64,000 nt of DNA, from the NCBI RefSeq assembly GCF_007860125.1, contig NZ_SJPW01000001.1, positions 1,237,800 through 1,301,799 on the forward strand. The letters are read 5' to 3'. Origin of the DNA: Rubripirellula tenax (GTDB taxonomy: Bacteria > Planctomycetota > Planctomycetia > Pirellulales > Pirellulaceae). The notes below the pieces were generated by a model that was not told the origin of the DNA, did no database searches, and was given only the letters and a program-made list of their open reading frames with translations. Within the stretch, counting starts at the first letter, position 1, and each line of letters begins with the position of its first letter. Positions 16,763 through 29,308 of the stretch are shown in pieces. A program made the position numbers and the translations under genes.

Positions 16763-17797
16763 GTGGCATTCCAACAAACGTTCGCCTTCGCCCAGGATTT
16801 ACCCTCCCCACGGGAGGGTCGAGCGTCAGCGAGGGAAGGGCTAGCACCGATCCCTCCCCGCTCGTTCCTCGCGACCCTCCCGAAGGAGGGTGAGGCAAAA
16901 CGAGTCGATCCGACCGAAGGGAAGGTGAAGCCGTCCGCTTCGCCCCAACCTGAAGATACCACGCCGCCGAGCCGTGAACAGATTTTACAGCAACTGCGTG
17001 TCCAAGCTGGCTGTATCAGCACGGTCGAAGCCGCCGCCGGGCCGACCGTCGAGACCTTTTCGGCTGGCCACTCCGACATCGACGCGATGTTGCCTCGCGG
17101 CGGATTGAAAGTCGACTCGGTGACCCACTGGATCGGCGACAATCATTCCAACGCCACCTGCGCTCTTTCGTTGGTGACCGCCGCGGGCCGCATCGCTGCC
17201 CACCCGGGCCCCTTGGTGGTGGTGGCGCGCGAAGCCGACTTCTATCCGCCCGCCGCGGTCTCGTTGGGGATCCCGGCGGATCGAATCATTTGGGTCCGGC
17301 CCAATTCGCATGCCGACGCGGTTTGGTCGATTGACCAGTCGCTGCGATGCGAATCGGTCGCGGCGGTGTGGTCCGTCGTCGGCGCCCAATTGGATGACCG
17401 CGACGCACGACGATTTCAATTGGCGTCCGAAACCGGCGGTACGCCTGGATTGTTCGTCCGCCCGATCGTGACGCGCGGCCGGCCCAGTTTTGCGGAAACG
17501 TCGTTCCACGTCGCCATGGCCCGAGACGTTCGATTCGAATCGAAAAAGCAAACCGCCTATCCGGCACTGCGGGTGACACTAGATCGCTGCCGAGGATCAG
17601 CCGGCGGTACAGCGACAACGGTGTTGATCGACGATGGCGGTCGCTTGATCAGCCTGACCCAAAACAGTGCCGCCCGCGACACAACGAACAAACACCTTCG
17701 ATCGGTTCCTTATCATGAAACGGCTGCTGTGCGTTTGGCTTCCGAATTGGCCCATCCAAAGACGAAGACTCGCCCAGCCGAGCGCCGCCGAGCCTGA
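16763..17797 (+). CDS. imuA: ImuA, RecA-like SOS mutagenesis cofactor
   Basis: 344 residues from GTG 16763, chosen for the GGAGGT seven bases upstream (GTG at 16754 is in frame but too close to it). Residues ~13-43 are encoded by a palindromic repeat and have no family similarity. The conserved part begins near SREQILQQLRVQ and contains a RecA-like fold: FSAGHSDIDAMLPRGGLKVD, then GPLVVVAREADFYPPAA, ADRIIWVRPN and AVWSVVGAQLDDRDARRFQ. The Walker A loop is degenerate, as is common in ImuA. It works with ImuB in error-prone translesion synthesis. It overlaps imuB by 83 bases. Confidence 0.85.
   Translation: MAFQQTFAFAQDLPSPREGRASAREGLAPIPPRSFLATLPKEGEAKRVDPTEGKVKPSASPQPEDTTPPSREQILQQLRVQAGCISTVEAAAGPTVETFSAGHSDIDAMLPRGGLKVDSVTHWIGDNHSNATCALSLVTAAGRIAAHPGPLVVVAREADFYPPAAVSLGIPADRIIWVRPNSHADAVWSIDQSLRCESVAAVWSVVGAQLDDRDARRFQLASETGGTPGLFVRPIVTRGRPSFAETSFHVAMARDVRFESKKQTAYPALRVTLDRCRGSAGGTATTVLIDDGGRLISLTQNSAARDTTNKHLRSVPYHETAAVRLASELAHPKTKTRPAERRRA
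16801..16891. repeat. Palindromic repeat element (copy 2) inside imuA
   Basis: Starts with ACCCTCCC, three bases, GGGAGGGT (16801-16819) and ends with a second hairpin of the same kind (ACCCTCC...GGAGGGT, 16874-16891), with GAGCGTCAGCGAGGGAAGGG between. It is related to the element at 16221-16313 and is read in frame as part of ImuA. Confidence 0.8.
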
Positions 17798-19490
17798 GTC
17801 GGCGACTGCAACAGGGTCTGAGCCTGAGTCGGCAACTGCTTCGGTTTCACCCGATCCGCTGCTGCTTTGGGACGATCGTTCGCGGCGAGGCCGGTTGGTG
17901 GTGGCGTGTTGTCCGCGAGTTCGGTCGGCGCGAGTTCGTGTGGGGATGTCCATCGCCCAGGCACACCAAATGTGCTTGGCGGCGGAGCTGGATGATGTCG
18001 TCGTCCAGCGCCACGACGAACACCTTGACCGACAACAACTGGACCAAGTCGCATGGTGGATGCAGCAAACCATTTCGCCGATGGTCGCCATCGAGTCGCT
18101 GGACACGCACCCATGGGCCGGCCATTTGCGGCACCAATGCGAATCGCTGATCTGTGACATCGCCGGCATCGCCCATCTGTTCGGCGGCGAAGCGGGCACG
18201 CTGGACGCGGTCACCACGCTGTTAACATCGATGGGCTTGGCCGGTCGGTTGGCGATCGCCGATTCGGTCGGTGCGGCTTGGGCGGTCGCCCACACGCGGA
18301 TCGCCAAATCGCACGCCGCCGAAGACCGCTGCTTCATCGTGCCACCGGGCGACGACCGCGCGGCGATCGAAGACCTACCCGTGACCGGACTAAGGATTGC
18401 ACCGGAGACTGCCGAGACGCTCGGTCGACTGGGTGTCGAGACGATCGGCCACTTGTTACGGTTACCACGAAGCGGGATCGCGCCACGACTGGGCATCGGT
18501 TTGGTGAGGCGAATCGAGCAGGCGCTCGGTGAAGTCGACGAACCCGTCGGGGTATATCACGCCGAGGCCGAGCACAGCGAAACGTTGTCGATGGAGTATC
18601 CGACAACGGACTCGCGAATTTTGGCCGATCGAATCGAGCGGCTAACCGACCAGGTAAGGGCGGGCTTGGCGACACGCCAGCGTGGGGCACTACGCTTAAC
18701 ATGTCGCCTGGATCTTTCGATCCACCCGCCACTGACCCTGGATATCGGTTTGTTCGCGCCGTCGGCCGACGCGAAACATTTAAGTGGTCTGTTGGTTCAT
18801 CGTTTGGAACAAATTCGTTTGCGATCCGCTGTCGAACGGTTAACGGTTTCAGTCACGTTGACTGGTCCGCTTCGTACGGTGCAAACACCGTTGTTCGAGT
18901 CGGCGTCGCCGACCCGATCCACCTCATCCACTCACTCGCTAAGCGGTTCGTCAATCAGCCGACTGATCGATTCGCTGAGCGGTCGACTCGGGCGTAATGC
19001 CGTTGTCGAACTCAAACTGACGGGCGATCCGTTGCCCGAAAACGCTTACCAAACTTTTCCTATGGCCGGAAATCTCATCGGCGATTCGAATCGATCCGGT
19101 CGACACCGGCGAAGTCATGCGACTCACCGTCGTTATTCCTCATTCCATCCGTCACCGACCGACGCGATGCGCCGGCCTGTGGCCCTGCTAAAAAATCCGC
19201 TGCCTTTGTCGATCGCTTGGGCGGACTCATCATTCGCCTGCGATACGTGTCTTCCTACATTGCCCGAGCGATTGCGAATCCACGGAGTGACCCATCGCAT
19301 CGTCCGCCATTGGGGACCAGAAAGAATCGAAACCGGATGGTGGAAAGGCCCTTCGATCAACCGCGACTACTACCGGATCGAGACCGATCGCAATCAGTGG
19401 TGGTGGATCTTTCGCCAAACCATTTCAAAAGTGGCCGGACAGCCATCCGACGCGACGTATCGCTGGATGCTGCACGGACATTTTTCCTAG
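17715..19490 (+). CDS. imuB: ImuB, Y-family polymerase-like SOS mutagenesis protein
   Basis: 591 residues from MKRLLCVWLPNWPIQ, the typical ImuB N-terminus; the longer frame from 17667 is unlikely. Y-family fold without the usual catalytic acids: VRVGMSIAQAHQMCL, CESLICDIAGIAHLFGGE, GAAWAVAHTRIA and a helix-hairpin region ETLGRLGVETIGHLLRLPR. The C-terminal part has GPERIETGWWKGPSINRDYYRIE, characteristic of ImuB. ImuB links ImuA, the sliding clamp and DnaE2. dnaE2 does not follow here. Residues ~25-42 contain a short tandem repeat (EPESAT twice) not expected in the family. Confidence 0.93.
   Translation: MKRLLCVWLPNWPIQRRRLAQPSAAEPESATATGSEPESATASVSPDPLLLWDDRSRRGRLVVACCPRVRSARVRVGMSIAQAHQMCLAAELDDVVVQRHDEHLDRQQLDQVAWWMQQTISPMVAIESLDTHPWAGHLRHQCESLICDIAGIAHLFGGEAGTLDAVTTLLTSMGLAGRLAIADSVGAAWAVAHTRIAKSHAAEDRCFIVPPGDDRAAIEDLPVTGLRIAPETAETLGRLGVETIGHLLRLPRSGIAPRLGIGLVRRIEQALGEVDEPVGVYHAEAEHSETLSMEYPTTDSRILADRIERLTDQVRAGLATRQRGALRLTCRLDLSIHPPLTLDIGLFAPSADAKHLSGLLVHRLEQIRLRSAVERLTVSVTLTGPLRTVQTPLFESASPTRSTSSTHSLSGSSISRLIDSLSGRLGRNAVVELKLTGDPLPENAYQTFPMAGNLIGDSNRSGRHRRSHATHRRYSSFHPSPTDAMRRPVALLKNPLPLSIAWADSSFACDTCLPTLPERLRIHGVTHRIVRHWGPERIETGWWKGPSINRDYYRIETDRNQWWWIFRQTISKVAGQPSDATYRWMLHGHFS
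17790..17839 (+). repeat. Direct repeat at the imuA/imuB overlap
   Basis: A 20-base unit (GAGCCTGAGTCGGCGACTGC) at 17790-17809 recurs at 17820-17839 with one change. The first unit spans the imuA stop codon (17795-17797); in the imuB frame the pair encodes EPESAT twice. Likely a slipped-strand duplication in a tolerant region. Confidence 0.75.
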
Positions 19491-20035
19491 TCAAGTGATT
19501 CTCTGCTGGCAAAGGGCATCGCCGAAGCGACCCTATGTCATCTTGTGCCTCTCATGTACTGCCCTACGGGACCAAGTTTCGTGCCTCAAGCATCAGGCGG
19601 TTGTCCGCGGAAATCAATTGGCGAACACGGTACCCCTACCTGTTCACCCACGCCCGGACAAGCAACTGCTCACCCGTGATCGGTGAGAACGCTTTGACAA
19701 CGATTATCGCCGACCGCTTTCGGTCAATCGATGCTCGCAGGTTACTTCGCGAGAAAAGAAAAGGTTTGGATGAGACGAAATTATCTTTATTTTCATATCG
19801 AACGTTTTTCACAAGATCTTAACAAAGCAAAAAACCGACTCCCAAGACCCGCCTAAGGGAAAAGATTTCGGCATCAGTAGCACCCTGGACAGCTCAACTG
19901 CCTCATAGACATTACGCGACATTTTTGCGATTAGCCGCAATGAAAAATCAGAAACTGACCCATTTTTCACCAAAAGTCACTGCTCAGTCGCCGATTGGGG
20001 GCAAACAACACACATCCGCCAACGCCAAATCTGGA
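19491..20035. other. 545-base gap between convergent imuB and DUF1501 gene
   Basis: No convincing gene: the small open frames on the plus strand have no recognisable product and no good ribosome site. An imperfect hairpin lies around 19920-19952 (ATTTTTGCG ... CGCAATGAAAAAT), which could terminate transcription from either side. The region is more A+T-rich than its neighbours between about 19760 and 20000. Confidence 0.4.
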
Positions 20036-21522
20036 TCAAGCCAAAATCGCCTCTACGACACGTGCCTCTTTCACGCCAGTCAGCTTTTGATTCAGGCCTT
20101 TGAACGGGTAGCTCATCTGTTGATGATTGAAACCCATCAAATGCAGTAGCGTCGCATGCATGTCACGTACTTGCACCGGATCGACGGCGGGCGTGTAACC
20201 CACCGCATCGGTTTCGCCATGCGTGTAGCCCGATTTAACGCCCGCGCCGGCCATCCAGATCGTGAACGCGTCGGGGCTGTGATCACGCCCCATGAAAGCC
20301 ATCTCTTTGCCGCCGCGATTTTCTCGCATCGGCGTCCTTCCGAATTCACCGCCCCATACGACTAGCGTGTCTTCCATCAATCCGCGACTCTTCAGGTCAG
20401 CCAACAACGCTGCGATCGGCTGATCGGTTTGTTTGCACTTGTCGACCAGTCCGAACTCGAGTGCTTCACTTTTGCTGGATCCATGAGTGTCCCAGCCCCA
20501 ATCGTAAAGCTGAACAAAGCGGACTCCGTTTTCGACCAACCGGCGTGCCAACAAGCAATTGTTAGCGAACGACTCTTTCTCGGGATCGGCGCCATAGGCC
20601 GCCAGCGTCTGCGCAGACTCGTTCTTCAGGTCCATCACCTCCGGTGCAGATGCTTGCATGCGGAACGCCATCTCGTATTGGGCGATCCGCGTCAACGTTT
20701 CGGGATCACCGAACGATTCGTGCGAATGCCGATTCAATTCGTCTAGCGTATCCAGCACCCGTCGCCGTTCTTCGCGAGTCACTCCGTTGGGATTCGACAC
20801 ATTCAGCACCGGATCACCCTGCGATCGACACTGCACGCCCTGGTAAACCGATGGCAAAAAACCGGCACTCCAAAGCGCCTTCCCGACTCGCGGCAACCGC
20901 CCACCCGATAACAGCACGATGAAACCGGGCAAGTCGGAATTCTCGGTACCCAGTCCCCACGTCACCCAAGAACCGATCGACGGCGACCCCATTTGCGAGG
21001 TCCCGGTGTGGACCATCAATTGGGCCGGCCCGTGGTTGAATTGGTCCGTCTGCATCGTCTTGATAAAACACAGATCGTCCGCGTGAGAAGCCAAGTGAGG
21101 CATCCGATCTGAGAACCACGCACCGCAGTCACCGTGCTGTCGAAAGGGGAACTGCGGTCCGAGCATCTTGGGCGTTCCGTTGATGAATGCGAACCGCTTG
21201 CCGTCCAAGAAAGATTGTGGACAGTCTTTCCCGTCAAGCATCTTCAAGTCGGGCTTGTAATCGAACAGTTCAAGCTGGCTGGGCGCACCTACCATATGCA
21301 AGTAGATGACTCGTTTGACCTTTGCCGAAAGCGGCGGTGCCAGGGGGCTGAGCGGATTGTCGCGTGCATGCTTTGGCAACACAGCAGCATCGGTCGCAGC
21401 GGATTGCGACGCCAGCCATAACGCCCCCAAGCCGGTCGTCGAGTCTCGCAGGAAATGCCGTCGCGTTCGATCTTCCAGCGATTGACGAAAACACTGTTGC
21501 CCAATCGTTTCTTTTCGTTTCA

Positions 21523-21526
<4 letters not shown>
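20036..21526 (-). CDS. DUF1501 secreted protein (first copy)
   Basis: 496 residues. N-terminal Tat-type signal: RTRRHFLRDSTTGLGALWLA. The body is a sulfatase-fold DUF1501 domain: KRVIYLHMVGAPSQLELFDY, MLGPQFPFRQHGDCGAWFSD, FVQLYDWGWDTHG and VVWGGEFGRTPM, then GRDHSPDAFTIWMAG. DUF1501 proteins are abundant in planctomycetes, exported, and have no established reaction. The ATG at 21526 shares ATGA with the stop of the upstream DUF1549/1553 gene; these two families are known to occur as pairs. Confidence 0.92.
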
Positions 21527-24405
<2,879 letters not shown>

Positions 24406-24438
24406 GAAAGCTGTATTGGGACACCGTGTGAACACAGT

Positions 24439-26217
24439 CTACGTCGATTGCGATTCGAGACCGAAAACGCTGATGTCCGAGAAAAAGGCTTCACCACCTT
24501 CCGCCGCCAGTCGAAGCACCGGGGTGGATTCCGCAACGACGTCGAAACTGCCCAGCAGCTTGCCGTCGTGATAGGCAAACCATCGCTGGCCAAACTGACT
24601 CCATTGGACGTCTTGCCAGACCGGCGATTCGGAATCTGGGGACTGATCCGCCGCATGTCCCGCGTGTTTGACCCATTCGCCATCGATGCCGGCGCGACGA
24701 CCCAATTGTGCCTCGCCGCGAGTCAGCCGCACGCACCACTGGATGGTTTCGTTTGGCGATTCGGCCTCGAATGCCAGCTGGACCTCCGCCGCGCCCGCTG
24801 TACTGGTGTCGACACGAACGCGAACGCCGCGTCCAACGGCGGGGCCACTCAATTCCGACGGCAATTCCGAAATGGGATGCGAAATCAAACCTTTGCCGGC
24901 CAGAACTCGAGACCCTTCGGCATCTGCTCGCACGCTCCAGACGGATTGGTGATTCGTCCAACCGGCGAGGGACTGGCCATCGAACAGCGGCTGGGACCAA
25001 AGCGTCTCAATCGACCTCGGTGGCTTTACGTCGGAATTTTTCTTTGAAATCAGCAAGCCGCCGACGCCAACGATGCTTACGATCCCCGCGACCAACGCGG
25101 TGATGACGGTTCGGCGATGGAGTCGCGACGGTACGATCGACGTGCCCGACTTGGCTACACTCGACTCCGGTGCATGCACTTGCGCATCGATGCGGCGAAT
25201 CAGAGTCGCGTAGTCCGCGATGCGTTTCGACGGATCCGGTTGGATCATGTCGACGATCAACTCTCGCACAGACGTCGGCACAGTATCCGGAAACTGTTCC
25301 CAACGCGGTGGCTCGCCAGTCACTTTGGCCAACACGAGCGAGTGAATCCGCACGGAATCGTACGGTGGTACGCCCGACAGCATCGTGAACAACGTCGCGC
25401 CGAGTGCATAGATATCCGCGCGATGGTCGACCGGATCGCCGGTCAATTGTTCCGGTGCACAATACATCGGCGTTCCAAGTGTGGCGCCGGTCACGGTCAA
25501 TTGATCGTCTTCGATACCGCCGGGGTCGTTGAAGCGAGCCAAGCCAAAATCCGCGATTTTGACCAGCGGCGCCCCGGGTGGAAGATCGTAACCGGCCGGG
25601 GCATCGGCCAACATCAAGTTGGCCGGCTTGATGTCGCGGTGAATGATGTCGTGAGATGCGGCGTAGGCCAATCCCATCGCGGCTTGTTTGACAATCGATA
25701 AGGCGTGAGCCAGCGGCAGGCGGCCACGTTCGATTCGCGATCGCAGATCGCCGCCACGCACCCACTCCATCACCAGATAAACGCGACCGCGATGCGTTCC
25801 CGAATCAAACGCCGAAACGATATTGGGGTGCTGCATTCGTCCGATCGCGGTGGCCTCTTTTTGAAAACGCTGCAATACACCCGACTGGGTCGACCGGGCC
25901 TGTAAAATCGCTTTGACAGCGACATCGCGACGAAGCCGTTCTTGATGCGCGCGGTAAACGACACCGAGGGCTCCTTGCCCAATCACATCCAACAATTTGT
26001 ATCCCGGCGCCAAGTCCTCCGGCGACATGAAAGCTTCGGTGATCTCGATCGCCGTCGGCGACATCCAACCGCCTTCCAGTGCGATTCGCTGGGCCGGCCC
26101 GTCACCGACCGCCAACCGCGCGGTGATTTGTGTCGCGCCGTCCTGACTGACCAGGGACCGATCCACCGCCGTGCCGACGAACTTTTCATCCGCCTCGCGA
26201 TCATTCACGGAACGCAT
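24439..26217 (-). CDS. Membrane Ser/Thr protein kinase with C-terminal DUF1080/LamG-like sensor domain
   Basis: 592 residues from ATG 26217 ([13 protein letters not shown]), overlapping the nadE stop by 17 bases. The Hanks-type kinase is complete: glycine loop IGQGALGVVYRA, VAVK, HRDIKPAN, DFGLAR and APEQL. One membrane helix follows (VITALVAGIVSIVGVGGLLI). The outside domain begins with PLFDGQSLAGWTNHQSVWSV, the hallmark of DUF1080 (3-keto-disaccharide hydrolase/LamG-like) domains, and ends EAFFSDISVFGLES. It probably senses an external ligand, perhaps carbohydrate (inferred from the fold). Sits upstream of the DUF1549/1553-DUF1501 pair. Confidence 0.92.
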   Translation of the reverse strand: MRSVNDREADEKFVGTAVDRSLVSQDGATQITARLAVGDGPAQRIALEGGWMSPTAIEITEAFMSPEDLAPGYKLLDVIGQGALGVVYRAHQERLRRDVAVKAILQARSTQSGVLQRFQKEATAIGRMQHPNIVSAFDSGTHRGRVYLVMEWVRGGDLRSRIERGRLPLAHALSIVKQAAMGLAYAASHDIIHRDIKPANLMLADAPAGYDLPPGAPLVKIADFGLARFNDPGGIEDDQLTVTGATLGTPMYCAPEQLTGDPVDHRADIYALGATLFTMLSGVPPYDSVRIHSLVLAKVTGEPPRWEQFPDTVPTSVRELIVDMIQPDPSKRIADYATLIRRIDAQVHAPESSVAKSGTSIVPSRLHRRTVITALVAGIVSIVGVGGLLISKKNSDVKPPRSIETLWSQPLFDGQSLAGWTNHQSVWSVRADAEGSRVLAGKGLISHPISELPSELSGPAVGRGVRVRVDTSTAGAAEVQLAFEAESPNETIQWCVRLTRGEAQLGRRAGIDGEWVKHAGHAADQSPDSESPVWQDVQWSQFGQRWFAYHDGKLLGSFDVVAESTPVLRLAAEGGEAFFSDISVFGLESQST

Positions 26218-28207
26218 CCGAGTCCGCGTCGCTGGGCATTCGCCAATCGCCACGCGGCGACAGACTGACCGAGCCGACTTTTGGGCCGTCGGGAACGCAG
26301 TTGCGTTTGAACTGGTTGATAAAGAATCGCTTAAAGAAACCGTCTAACGTCGTTGCAATGGTTTCTGATTCATAGGTTTGATCGAACTTCGCATGCGAAG
26401 CTAAATACAGAATCTTGTCGCGATCAAAACCGTTGCGGACAAAGTGGTACAAGAAAAAGTCCAGCAACTCGTAGGAACCCACCGTCGCCTCGGTCGCTTG
26501 GCGGATCGTCCCGTCCGATCGCGGCGGCAACAACTCGGGCGAGATCGGCGTGTCGGCAATTCGGTGCAGTACTTCTCGCAGCGGACCGTCGTGATCGTGG
26601 TCGGCGGCATACCGCACCAAGAAACGGACCAAAGTTTTGGGAATCGACGTGTTGACGTTGTACATCGACATGTGATCGGCGTTGTAGGTTGACCAGCCGA
26701 GTGCCTGTTCGCTCATGTCGCCCGTGCCCAGCACGAAACCGCGGCTCATCAACAGCATCGTGCGAATCCGCGCCTGAACATTCTCGAACGTCAGATCCTT
26801 GGCGTCGTCGGAAACTTGGTTCAGCGTCGATTGCAATCCGTCGACTTTGGTTTCATCGTTGATCGAGATGCCGAGCGGTGAATGCGCGAGCGATAGAAAT
26901 GTGTCGAGACACAATTGACGGATATCGATCAGTTCGGGACGAATGCCGGTCAACTCGATCAACTGATCGGCGCTGGCACGGGTGTGATCCGTCGTACCAA
27001 AACCGGGCATCGTGATCCCGGCAATGTCCGTTCGCGGTTTCCCGATCGCATCACAAGCTCGGATTGCGACCAGCAGCGCTAGAGTACTGTCCAGTCCACC
27101 CGAAACGCCGATCGACAACGTCGTATTCTTGCCCAAACGCGACAATCGCTTGATCAACCCGGCAGTCTGAATCGCAAAAATCTCGGCACAACGAGCTTCC
27201 AATTCGTCGCTTTCGTCCGGCACGAACGGGTGCGCATCTAAGTGACGCAGCAAATCCATTCGCGGCAGAGGCCCCCGATCTTCATCGACTTCGGGAAGCT
27301 CGATCGTCACCGTACGAAAGTCTCGGTGAGCCCGAGTCATCGCATCATCGAACGATCCGATGACGCGCCGGTCGTGGGCCAGACGCTGCAGGTCAACGTC
27401 GCGCGTCACGATCGTTTCGCCGACGTGCGAGGGATCTACACCATCGCCAACACGGCGAGATTCACCCAGAATGCCGCCGTTTTCGGCGATCAAGCAATGG
27501 CCGCCGAAGACCAAATCCGAAGTGGATTCGCCTGGACCGGCCGACGAATAGACGTAAGCCGCGATGCATCGGCCCGATTGACTTCGTACCAAGTCGCGGC
27601 GCCACGACGCTTTGCCAATCGTTTCGTTGCTGGCCGACAAATTCACCAGCACATTGGCGCCCGCGATCGCGGCGTGCGAGCTGGGCGGAATCGGTGTCCA
27701 GAAGTCCTCACAGATTTCGACCGCGATGACCGCATCACCCTGACGCACCAAAATGTCGGTTCCGAAAGGAACGTCATCCCCAAACAATTCGATCGTTTTC
27801 GGATCGGCCCCCGTCGAAGCTCGAAAATGGCGCCCTTCATAAAACTCGCGATACGTCGGCAAGAACGTCTTCGGTATCACAGCCTCGATGTTGCCGCCTG
27901 CCATCACCGCGGCAACGTTCATCAGCGAGTTGCCGACGACCATTGGCAATCCGACAATCACCACTTTCCGGTGCAAAGATGTGTGCGCTGCAATCTCGGC
28001 AAGTGCATCCATCGCCGATTCGATCAATGCATCCGACGCAAACAAGTCTCCGCACGTGTAACCCGTTAGACCCAGTTCGGGCAGAACGACAAGATCTGCG
28101 TCGACCCCGTCGATCATCCGCATCGAAGCCGCGGCGTTGGCCGCCGGATTGGCAATGGACATTGCCGGCGCGGCGGCGGCGATACGAAAGAAACCGTGAT
28201 TCTTCAA
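26201..28207 (-). CDS. nadE: Glutamine-dependent NAD+ synthetase
   Basis: About 668 residues. N-terminal nitrilase-fold glutaminase: Glu in [15 protein letters not shown], Lys in [17 protein letters not shown], nucleophile Cys in [10 protein letters not shown]-terminal synthetase with the ATP-pyrophosphatase loop [12 protein letters not shown] and [19 protein letters not shown]. Converts deamido-NAD+ to NAD+ with glutamine as nitrogen donor. The start is ambiguous: TTG at 28207 ([14 protein letters not shown]) matches the family N-terminus, TTG at 28270 gives 21 more residues; neither has a clear ribosome site. Six to seventy bases from the upstream isomerase-like gene, so co-transcribed. Confidence 0.94.
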   Translation of the reverse strand: MKNHGFFRIAAAAPAMSIANPAANAAASMRMIDGVDADLVVLPELGLTGYTCGDLFASDALIESAMDALAEIAAHTSLHRKVVIVGLPMVVGNSLMNVAAVMAGGNIEAVIPKTFLPTYREFYEGRHFRASTGADPKTIELFGDDVPFGTDILVRQGDAVIAVEICEDFWTPIPPSSHAAIAGANVLVNLSASNETIGKASWRRDLVRSQSGRCIAAYVYSSAGPGESTSDLVFGGHCLIAENGGILGESRRVGDGVDPSHVGETIVTRDVDLQRLAHDRRVIGSFDDAMTRAHRDFRTVTIELPEVDEDRGPLPRMDLLRHLDAHPFVPDESDELEARCAEIFAIQTAGLIKRLSRLGKNTTLSIGVSGGLDSTLALLVAIRACDAIGKPRTDIAGITMPGFGTTDHTRASADQLIELTGIRPELIDIRQLCLDTFLSLAHSPLGISINDETKVDGLQSTLNQVSDDAKDLTFENVQARIRTMLLMSRGFVLGTGDMSEQALGWSTYNADHMSMYNVNTSIPKTLVRFLVRYAADHDHDGPLREVLHRIADTPISPELLPPRSDGTIRQATEATVGSYELLDFFLYHFVRNGFDRDKILYLASHAKFDQTYESETIATTLDGFFKRFFINQFKRNCVPDGPKVGSVSLSPRGDWRMPSDADSDAFRE

Positions 28208-28276
28208 GGGACCGAGTTCTGGGGTTAAATGGCGTAAGGAATGGGATTCGGCCGAAAAGTTTCGAAGCAAGCGATG

Positions 28277-29224
28277 TTAAAAGTCATCGGATTTGCGATA
28301 GGCCGCGATGACGGCCTTCTCGCCTTCGACGCCGTTCTGGCTATTGCCGTGCTCCATCCCGATCACGCCGGTGTATCCCTTGGAGTGAATGTGAGCGAAG
28401 ACATTTTGGTAGTTGATCTCGCCCGTGTAGGGTTCTTTTCGTCCCGGGTTGTCGCCCGATTGGAAATACGCGATCTCGGACCAACACGCGTCGATGTTGG
28501 GGATCAAGTTGCCTTCGGTGATCTGTTGATGATAGATGTCAAACAGAATCTTACAGGACGGGCTATCGACGGCCCGACAGATTGCAAACGCCTGATCGCT
28601 GCGTTGCAGGAATGTTCCGCCGTGATTGGCGTATGGATTGAGCGGCTCTAGCACCATCACCAAGTCGTGTTTGTCGATCACGTCGACACATCGCCGCAGC
28701 ATGTCGATCACGTTGGCCGTTTGGTAGCCTTCGGCAAGTAGCGCCTTGCCGTATTTATTCCACTTGTCATCGACGTGTTGTTGATCGATGCTGCCGGGCA
28801 CGACGGTGAACCACGTTGCGCCGACTCGCTTGGCGACTTCGACGGCGTCGTTCATCGCCTTCATGATTTCGGCGGTCGATGCGTCATCAGGTCGAGTAAA
28901 CGTTGGCTTGTCAAAGTTCGCGTAGGCAACGAAGACACCCATATGCATGTTCAATTTGGCCAGCGTCTCGCCAATCTTGGTTTGCATTTCGGGCGTTTCG
29001 GTTAGCAGGCCGTTGTATTCGAGCGCCGTGAATCCTTGGTCGGCACAGAACTTGATTTGGTCGATCACATCGTTACCGGCCAGGACCTTGAACATCCCGG
29101 GGTGTGGCGCGTAGGCGAGCTTGAACTTCGTTGCTCGGGTGGCGGCAGCTTCTTGGGCGAGCGCCGGCGTGGACAACAAAGCGGTTCCTGCGGCGATCGT
29201 TTTGATCATGTCGCGGCGTTGCAT
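28277..29224 (-). CDS. Exported TIM-barrel sugar isomerase/epimerase-like protein (hydroxypyruvate isomerase-like)
   Basis: 315 residues. A Tat-like signal at residues 1-24 (RRDMIKTIAAGTALL...). The barrel matches the AP-endonuclease-2/xylose-isomerase-like family, close to hydroxypyruvate isomerase: QIKFCADQGFTALEYNG, VMVLEPLNPYANHGG (metal-ligand Glu), CKILFDIYHQQITEGN (Asp/His ligands) and YTGVIGMEHGNS (final Glu). The likely reaction is aldose-ketose isomerisation or epimerisation of a small sugar acid; substrate not certain. An exported copy is unusual relative to cytoplasmic Hyi but common in planctomycetes. First gene of the run leading to nadE and the kinase. Confidence 0.85.
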   Translation of the reverse strand: MQRRDMIKTIAAGTALLSTPALAQEAAATRATKFKLAYAPHPGMFKVLAGNDVIDQIKFCADQGFTALEYNGLLTETPEMQTKIGETLAKLNMHMGVFVAYANFDKPTFTRPDDASTAEIMKAMNDAVEVAKRVGATWFTVVPGSIDQQHVDDKWNKYGKALLAEGYQTANVIDMLRRCVDVIDKHDLVMVLEPLNPYANHGGTFLQRSDQAFAICRAVDSPSCKILFDIYHQQITEGNLIPNIDACWSEIAYFQSGDNPGRKEPYTGEINYQNVFAHIHSKGYTGVIGMEHGNSQNGVEGEKAVIAAYRKSDDF

Positions 29225-29308
29225 ATCGGTGGTCTCGGATGAGGGATTCGCCTGAAGGATGGATATGACGCCAGTATAGCTGAATTGGTCATTCTCACTT
29301 TACCGAAC

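Noticed and set aside
16771..16784. Possible LexA box (CCAACAAACGTTCG) near imuA
   Set aside because: Only an imperfect match to the CGAAC-N4-GTTCG pattern, and it lies after the best imuA start, inside the coding region. One match is not enough.
27242..28069. Plus-strand frame of 275 codons opposite nadE
   Set aside because: Antisense shadow of nadE, whose catalytic motifs are all intact.
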